5,688 nt of DNA from Betaproteobacteria bacterium UBA6904 (GTDB lineage Bacteria; Pseudomonadota; Gammaproteobacteria; Burkholderiales; SG8-39). Under the pieces are notes generated by a model that saw nothing but the letters and a program-made list of their open reading frames with translations, was not told the origin of the DNA and did not search any database. The position numbers and the translations under genes are program-made. How positions within the stretch are numbered: position 1 is the stretch's first letter; each line of letters opens with the position of its first letter. Positions 1 to 5,688 of this stretch are shown piece after piece. Location: NCBI GenBank assembly GCA_002451175.1, contig DKBI01000274.1:31762-37449 (forward strand). The letters run 5' to 3'.

Positions 1-1
1 C

Positions 2-1105
2 GACATCTGGATGCCGGACACCGATGGCATCACGCTGCTCAAGGAGTGGGCGGCCAACGGCCAACTCAGCATTCCGGTCGTCATGATGTCCGGCCACGGC
101 ACGATCGAGACGGCCGTCGAGGCGACGCGGGTCGGCGCGCTCGATTACCTCGAGAAGCCGATCGCGCTGCAGCGCCTGCTCGCCACCGTCAAGCGGGCGC
201 TGCGACAGCAGGAAGGGTCGGCGCCGCAGGCGCTCGCACTGACTGCGCTCGGGCGCGCCCCGTTGCTCGCGGATCTCAAGAAGCGCCTCGCCCAGCTTGC
301 GCAGGTTGCTGCGCCCCTGATGCTGCGCGGCGAGCGCGGCATGCAGGCCGACCTGTTCGCGCGGCTGCTCGCGGCCCCGGGTGCGCCGTTCGTGCTCGCC
401 GAATCTTCCCTCGAAGAGGCATCGTCCGAGCTGCTGACGCGCGCTGGCGGCGGCATCCTGTTCTTTCCGGATCTGTCGAGGCTCGCGCGCACGGAGCAGA
501 AAGGGCTGGAATTCCTGCTCGCGCGGGCCGAGCGCCACAAAGCCCGTGTCGTGACGTTCTCTCCCGTGGAGCCGCGCGCGCTCGTGGAAAAGCACGAGTT
601 CACGACCGAACTGGTGACGCGGTTGTCGGAACTGGTCGTGCGCCTGCCGCCGCTGCGCAGCTTCGCCGAGGACGTGCCGGACTTCGCCGCGCGCATCCTG
701 GCCCAGTTGGTGGAGTCGCGCAGCTGCCCGCCGCGGCGGCTGAACGTCGCCGCGCTCAACGCGCTGCGGCACTACGCGTGGCCCGGCAATCTGGTCGAGC
801 TGGAGAGTGTCGTCAAGAACGTCGCGCACTCCGCGCTGGAGGAAGAAGTCGGGCTGCAGGACGTCGAGCGGGTGTTGCAAGCGCAGGCCGTGCCGGCCGC
901 GCCTCCGGAATTCGCGCTCGACCGCCCTTATCGGGAGGCGCGGGAAGCGTTCGAGCGCATCTACTTCGAGCACCTCCTGGTGCGCGAGCGCGGAAGCATG
1001 TCGCGTGTCGCGGAGCGCTCCGGACTCGAGCGCACGCATCTCTATCGCAAGCTGAAGGCGCTGGGCCTGCCCGTTGGCCGGCGCGAGGAAAGCGGCGGTG
1101 CCTAG
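2..1105 (+). CDS. ntrX: NtrX-like response regulator with degenerate AAA+ domain (5' partial)
   Basis: This is the DNA-binding response regulator of an NtrY/NtrX-type two-component system, acting in the cytoplasm. The reading frame is open to the left edge. Codon 2-4 is the Asp of DIWMP, the expected phosphoacceptor, so only about 50 N-terminal residues are missing and the ATG at 11 is internal. The receiver continues with the conserved Ser (MMSGHG, 89-91) and Lys (EKP, 155-157). The region of roughly 240-860 aligns with a sigma-54 activator AAA+ domain but is eroded. Walker A reads GERGMQAD, with Ala in place of Lys at 347-349. Walker B reads LFFPDL. The GAFTGA segment is absent, FRxDLYYRL is FTTELVTRL, and WPGNxREL is WPGNLVEL. 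A Fis-type helix-turn-helix follows (about 929-1072; ERSGLERTHLYRKLKALGL). It is followed closely by trkA. The NtrX name rests on the receiver wording and gene order; a general Fis-family regulator is the alternative. Confidence 0.85.
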   Translation, partial: DIWMPDTDGITLLKEWAANGQLSIPVVMMSGHGTIETAVEATRVGALDYLEKPIALQRLLATVKRALRQQEGSAPQALALTALGRAPLLADLKKRLAQLAQVAAPLMLRGERGMQADLFARLLAAPGAPFVLAESSLEEASSELLTRAGGGILFFPDLSRLARTEQKGLEFLLARAERHKARVVTFSPVEPRALVEKHEFTTELVTRLSELVVRLPPLRSFAEDVPDFAARILAQLVESRSCPPRRLNVAALNALRHYAWPGNLVELESVVKNVAHSALEEEVGLQDVERVLQAQAVPAAPPEFALDRPYREAREAFERIYFEHLLVRERGSMSRVAERSGLERTHLYRKLKALGLPVGRREESGGA

Positions 1106-1119
1106 CCGGCACCCGCTGC

Positions 1120-1124
1120 GGGAG
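1120..1124 (+). promoter_or_regulatory. Shine-Dalgarno site of trkA
   Basis: GGGAG lies 8 nt before the GTG at 1133 and supports that codon as the start. The trkA frame is the same as that of the upstream regulator, and the regulator's TAG at 1103-1105 closes it. No ATG lies between that stop and 1133. The first in-frame ATG after 1133 is at residue 221, far past the nucleotide-binding motif. Confidence 0.7.
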
Positions 1125-1132
1125 AGCGAACG

Positions 1133-2506
1133 GTGAAAATCGTCATCCTCGGTGCCGGGCAGGTCGGTGCTTCGGTGGCCGAGAGCCTGGTCTCGGAGCA
1201 GAACGACATTACCGTCGTGGACATCGACCCGGTGCGCCTGCGCGCGCTCCAGGACCGCCTGGACCTGCGCACGGTGACCGGAAGCGCTGCGCACCCGTCG
1301 GTGCTGCTGGAGGCTGGCATCGAGGACGCCGACCTGCTGATCGCCGTGACGCAGTCGGACGAAACCAACCTCGTGGCGTGCAAGCTGGCGAGCCGCCTGT
1401 TCAACGTCCCGCGGCGCATCGTCCGCGTGCGGGCGACCGACTTCCTCAACGACGAAAAAGTCCTCGGCCCGGACGGCTTCGAGGTGGACCTGTCGATCTG
1501 CCCGGAACAGATCCTGACCGACTACATCGCCAAACTGGTCGAGTTCCCGGAGGCGCTGCAGGTCCTCGACTTTGCCGACGGCAAAGTCAGCCTGGTGGCG
1601 GTTCGCGCCTATCAGGGCGGGCCCCTGGTTGGTCACCCCATCCGCGACCTTCGGCAGCACATTCCGCACGTCGATGCGCGCATCGTTGCGATCTTCCGCG
1701 GCGATGCCCCCGTGGCGCCAGACGGCGATACCGTCATCGAGGCGAACGATGACGTTTTCTGCCTGGCCGCGACGCGCGACATCCGCCAGGTGATGCGTGA
1801 GCTGCGGCGCATGGATCAGCCGGTGCGCCGCGTCATGATCGCGGGCGGCGGAAACATCGGTCTGCGGCTCGCCAGCGCCCTCGAGGCGGAGTACTCGGTG
1901 CGCATCATCGACCACAACAAGCGCCGCTGCGAACTGCTCGCGGCGAAGCTGGAGCGCGCCCTGGTGCTCACCGGGGACGGCACGGACGAGGAGCTGCTCG
2001 AACAGGAAAACGTCGGCGACATGGATCTGTTTGTCGCCGTGACCAACGACGACGAGAACAACATCATGAGCTCGCTGCTCGCCAAGCGGCTCGGTGCGCG
2101 CCGCGTCGTGTCGCTCATCAACCGGCGCAGCTACGTCGATCTCGTCCAGAGGGCGCAGATCGACATCGCCATCTCGCCGGCGCAGGCGACGATCGGCAAA
2201 CTCCTCGCGCACGTGCGCCGCGGCGACGTGGTGGCCGTGCATTCGCTGCGCCGCGGCGCCGCCGAGGCGCTCGAAGCGGTGGTCCACGGCGATCGCGATT
2301 CCTGCCGGGTCACCGACCGGCGGATCGAGGAAATCGATCTGCCGCCCGGCACGACGATCGGCGCCGTGGTGCGCGGCGACGAAGTGCTGATGGCGCACCA
2401 CAACACGCGCATTCTCGCCGGCGACCACGTCATCGTGTTCGTCACCGACAAGAAGATCCTGCCCAAGGTCGAGCGGCTGTTCCAGGTGGGCGCGCGCTTT
2501 CTCTAG
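1133..2506 (+). CDS. trkA: Trk system K+ uptake regulatory subunit TrkA
   Basis: TrkA is the cytoplasmic, NAD(H)- and adenine nucleotide-binding subunit that assembles as a ring under TrkH and controls K+ flux. At 457 residues it matches the usual full length (E. coli about 458). It has the duplicated RCK layout. The first Rossmann half runs over about residues 1-125, with GAGQVG at 7-12 and acidic D30 and D32 at the end of strand 2. The first RCK-C part spans about 140-225. The second Rossmann half begins near 232, with GGGNIG at 238-243 and D260, and the second RCK-C part spans about 368-455. The start is GTG, fixed by a good Shine-Dalgarno and by the Rossmann motif beginning at residue 3. 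It lies 27 nt after the NtrX-like gene and 5 nt before trkH, so the three genes are probably one operon. No defect is visible. Confidence 0.97.
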   Translation: MKIVILGAGQVGASVAESLVSEQNDITVVDIDPVRLRALQDRLDLRTVTGSAAHPSVLLEAGIEDADLLIAVTQSDETNLVACKLASRLFNVPRRIVRVRATDFLNDEKVLGPDGFEVDLSICPEQILTDYIAKLVEFPEALQVLDFADGKVSLVAVRAYQGGPLVGHPIRDLRQHIPHVDARIVAIFRGDAPVAPDGDTVIEANDDVFCLAATRDIRQVMRELRRMDQPVRRVMIAGGGNIGLRLASALEAEYSVRIIDHNKRRCELLAAKLERALVLTGDGTDEELLEQENVGDMDLFVAVTNDDENNIMSSLLAKRLGARRVVSLINRRSYVDLVQRAQIDIAISPAQATIGKLLAHVRRGDVVAVHSLRRGAAEALEAVVHGDRDSCRVTDRRIEEIDLPPGTTIGAVVRGDEVLMAHHNTRILAGDHVIVFVTDKKILPKVERLFQVGARFL

Positions 2507-2511
2507 CGGCC

Positions 2512-3969
2512 ATGGGCAGCATCCGGGTCGTACTCAATCTGCTCAGCATCGTCGTCGTCATCTTCGCGGCGACCATGCTGCTGCCCCTCGGGGTCTCGCT
2601 GCTGCTCTCGGACGGGGCGGAGCGCGCCTACGACATCGCGATCGTCACGACGCTCCTCGTGGGCGGGCTGGGGTGGATGATGACGCATGGCCGGCAGCGC
2701 GAGTTGCACCTGCGCGACGGCTTCCTGCTGGTGGTACTCGTCTGGACCGTCCTGCCCGCGTTCGCCACCTTGCCGCTCATGGGGCATCTGCATACGCTGT
2801 CCTTCACGGACGCCTATTTCGAGACCATGGCGGCGATTACGACGACCGGCGCGACGGTGCTCTCCGGTCTGGATGCGCTGCCGCCGTCGATCAACCTCTG
2901 GCGCTGCCTGCTCCAATGGATCGGCGGCATGGGGATCATCGTCTTGGCGATCGCCATTCTGCCGCTCCTGGGCGTGGGCGGAAGCCAGCTGTTCAAGGCG
3001 GAGACGCCAGGCCCGATGAAGGAGAGCAAGCTCACGCCGCGCATCACCGAGACGGCGAAAGGCCTCTGGCTCGTCTATTTCGGCATTACTGTCGCGTGCG
3101 CCCTGGCGTACCGCTGGGCGGGCATGACGTGGATCGACGCCGTCATGCACGCCTTTTCGACGATGAGCCTGGGCGGCTTCTCAAGCCACGACGCGAGCTT
3201 CGCGTACTGGAATTCCCAGCGCATCGAGTCCGTCGCCGCGGTGTTCATGATGGTCGCCGGCGTGAATTTCGGCACGCATTTTCTGGCCTGGCAGCGGGTC
3301 TCGCTGAAGCCCTATCGGGGGGACTCCGAGGCGCTCTGGTTCTTTTGCGTGACGCTCGGGTCCTGTTTCGGGATCGCGTGGTACCTGCTGGGCAACCACG
3401 TCTACGCCGATTACGCGACCGCGCTGCGCTACGCGATGTTCAACGTCATCTCCATTGCGACGACTACGGGCTACGCGAGCGCCGACTTCAACCTTTGGCC
3501 GGTCTTTGCGCCGCTCTGGATGCTGTTCCTGTGCAGTTTCGCGACCTGCGCAGGCTCCACGGGGGGCGGCATCAAGATGATGCGCGCGCAGATTCTGTTC
3601 CGCCAGGTCTTCCGCGAGCTGCTGCGCATCATTCATCCCAGGATCTACCAGCCCATCAAGATCTCCGGTCAGCCCGTGGAGAACAACGTCGTGTTCGCCG
3701 TGCTGGCGTTCAGCTTCGTCTACATGAGCTGCATGAGTGTGCTGACGCTGCTGCTGGCCGCCAGCGGGCTGGATATCGTGACGGCCTTCACGGCCGTCGT
3801 CGCGTGCATCAACAACACCGGCCCCGGACTGAACCAGGTCGGGCCGGCATCGACGTTTGCCGTGCTCGACGATTTCCAGACGTGGGTGTTGAGCTTTGCG
3901 ATGGTGCTCGGCCGCCTGGAGCTGATGACCTTGCTGGTCGTCCTCACGCCCGCGTTCTGGCGCAAGTGA
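2512..3969 (+). CDS. trkH: Trk system K+ channel/transporter subunit TrkH
   Basis: TrkH is the inner-membrane pore-forming subunit of the Trk K+ uptake system. It has 485 residues, the normal family length, and is hydrophobic throughout. The four pore-loop repeats are recognisable, each with its filter glycine: TTTGAT (110-115), LGGFSSHD (220-227), TTTGY (317-321) and NNTGPGL (434-440). Glycine in all four loops fits K+ selectivity. The intramembrane gating-loop segment CAGSTGGGIK (346-355) is intact, as is the conserved Arg in LGRLE (R468), which lies below the filter in TrkH structures. The end, LTPAFWRK, is the typical family ending. The ATG at 2512 is preferred because the protein begins like other TrkH proteins and no in-frame start is seen just upstream. 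There is no clear Shine-Dalgarno close to it, and trkA ends 5 nt before, so translation is probably coupled. TrkG is the close paralogue name, but TrkH fits better. Confidence 0.97.
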   Translation: MGSIRVVLNLLSIVVVIFAATMLLPLGVSLLLSDGAERAYDIAIVTTLLVGGLGWMMTHGRQRELHLRDGFLLVVLVWTVLPAFATLPLMGHLHTLSFTDAYFETMAAITTTGATVLSGLDALPPSINLWRCLLQWIGGMGIIVLAIAILPLLGVGGSQLFKAETPGPMKESKLTPRITETAKGLWLVYFGITVACALAYRWAGMTWIDAVMHAFSTMSLGGFSSHDASFAYWNSQRIESVAAVFMMVAGVNFGTHFLAWQRVSLKPYRGDSEALWFFCVTLGSCFGIAWYLLGNHVYADYATALRYAMFNVISIATTTGYASADFNLWPVFAPLWMLFLCSFATCAGSTGGGIKMMRAQILFRQVFRELLRIIHPRIYQPIKISGQPVENNVVFAVLAFSFVYMSCMSVLTLLLAASGLDIVTAFTAVVACINNTGPGLNQVGPASTFAVLDDFQTWVLSFAMVLGRLELMTLLVVLTPAFWRK

Positions 3970-3975
3970 CGTCGG

Positions 3976-4010
3976 ACCCGCGCCGCGGCTACGCGGGTTT
4001 CTTCTTCTTC
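3976..4010 (+). terminator. Probable intrinsic terminator of the ntrX-trkA-trkH operon
   Basis: ACCCGCG at 3976-3982 pairs with CGCGGGT at 3992-3998, a 7-bp stem with a 9-nt loop. It is followed on the + strand by a T-rich tract (3998-4010) with a C at every third position. It starts 7 nt after the trkH stop. The T-tract is interrupted because the same bases encode the Lys run at the C-terminus of bTHX on the other strand, so efficiency is uncertain. On the - strand the hairpin is not followed by a T-run, so it looks one-directional. Confidence 0.55.
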
Positions 4011-4087
4011 ACGCGCTGCAGACGCTTCTTGCCGTAGCTGCCCTTGTAGATCTTGCCCTTGCGCGTACGTTTGTCGCCCTTGCCCAT
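3989..4087 (-). CDS. Small ribosomal subunit protein bTHX
   Basis: This is a 32-residue, very basic protein beginning MGKGDKRTRKGKIYKGSYGK and ending in a Lys run (KKKKPA). The MGKGD-x-RTR-x-GKI-x-x-G-x-YGK pattern is that of the THX family, first known from Thermus 30S subunits, where the peptide fills a cavity in the head among 16S rRNA helices and stabilises it. The length is normal for the family, so it is a complete gene and not a fragment. The start is supported by GAGAGGG 6 nt upstream. The open frame runs on upstream without a stop, which would lead a naive caller to a 503-codon ORF, but that upstream part is antisense-frame noise over metH. It lies 11 nt after the metH stop, so co-transcription is likely. 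A separate promoter is possible (TATAAT at 4123-4118). Its stop codon lies 19 nt from the convergent trkH stop. Confidence 0.93.
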   Translation of the reverse strand: MGKGDKRTRKGKIYKGSYGKKRLQRVKKKKPA

Positions 4088-4093
4088 GCTGCG

Positions 4094-4098
4094 CCCTC

Positions 4099-4100
<2 letters not shown>
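4094..4100 (-). promoter_or_regulatory. Shine-Dalgarno site of the bTHX gene, overlapping the metH stop
   Basis: On the - strand GAGAGGG (4100-4094) stands 6 nt before the bTHX ATG and shares its first bases with the metH TGA (4101-4099). It fixes the 32-residue start within a much longer open frame. A ribosome terminating on metH would sit on this site, so coupling of the two genes is plausible. Confidence 0.7.

Positions 4101-5688
<1,588 letters not shown>

Noticed and set aside
290..870. Frameshift or sequencing error as the cause of the missing AAA+ motifs in the regulator.
   Set aside because: The frame is open throughout, remains alignable to the family on both sides and within the domain, and reaches an intact helix-turn-helix. 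Single-residue substitutions at key sites are not what an indel error would give. A sequence comparison would still be needed to be certain.
46..1752. A 568-codon open frame on the + strand spanning the regulator and the first part of trkA.
   Set aside because: Its product is dominated by Arg, Ala, Gly and Pro with no recognisable domain, as expected of an off-frame reading of GC-rich coding DNA. The two genes it crosses have clear family motifs in another frame.
2503..3150. A 215-codon - strand frame opposite trkH, rich in charged residues, His and Gln, and a similar one at 3181-3636.
   Set aside because: The composition mirrors the hydrophobic codons of TrkH read in antisense. No motif is seen, and the sense gene is complete and canonical.
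3982..3989. GCCGCGGC palindrome between the convergent genes as a possible operator.
   Set aside because: It lies mostly in the loop of the proposed terminator hairpin, is short, and consists only of G and C in GC-rich DNA, so chance is the simplest explanation.

Overview
The window is a GC-rich stretch of ordinary-looking bacterial chromosome, almost fully coding, with G/C-ending codons throughout. Gene order and protein sequences suggest a betaproteobacterium (Rhodocyclales, Nitrosomonadales or Burkholderiales type). The NtrX-type regulator placed directly before trkA and trkH is an arrangement I associate with that class. This placement is inference; no 16S or other marker is present.

Layout. 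On the + strand, positions 2-3969 hold three tightly packed co-directional genes. The first is the 3' part of an NtrX-like response regulator, cut by the left edge just at its phosphoacceptor Asp. It is followed after 27 nt by trkA with a GTG start, and then after 5 nt by trkH. On the - strand, entering from the right edge, are the last 529 residues of cobalamin-dependent methionine synthase (metH). After 11 nt comes a 32-residue gene for the small ribosomal protein bTHX (4087-3989). The two gene sets converge, with 19 nt between the trkH and bTHX stop codons. A GC hairpin plus interrupted T-tract there looks like the terminator of the + strand operon, and it overlaps the 3' end of the bTHX gene. 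There is no gene-free stretch above 300 bases. I see no tRNA, rRNA, mobile element, CRISPR array or long repeat.

How the genes work together. TrkH is the membrane K+ channel subunit. TrkA is the cytoplasmic nucleotide-binding ring that gates it, so the pair forms one K+ uptake system. The regulator upstream would normally be paired with a sensor kinase NtrY encoded just outside the window. Its position suggests co-transcription with, and possibly control of, K+ uptake. MetH makes methionine from homocysteine and methyl-tetrahydrofolate. bTHX is a small basic 30S subunit protein, probably placed behind metH for expression and possibly with a promoter of its own.

The most notable point is that the regulator's central AAA+ domain has lost the motifs needed for ATP hydrolysis and sigma-54 contact, while its receiver and DNA-binding ends remain intact. 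Two local details also merit a check: a perfect TATAAT inside the 3' end of metH, just ahead of bTHX, and the terminator/coding overlap. I found no evidence of a wholly new system here.
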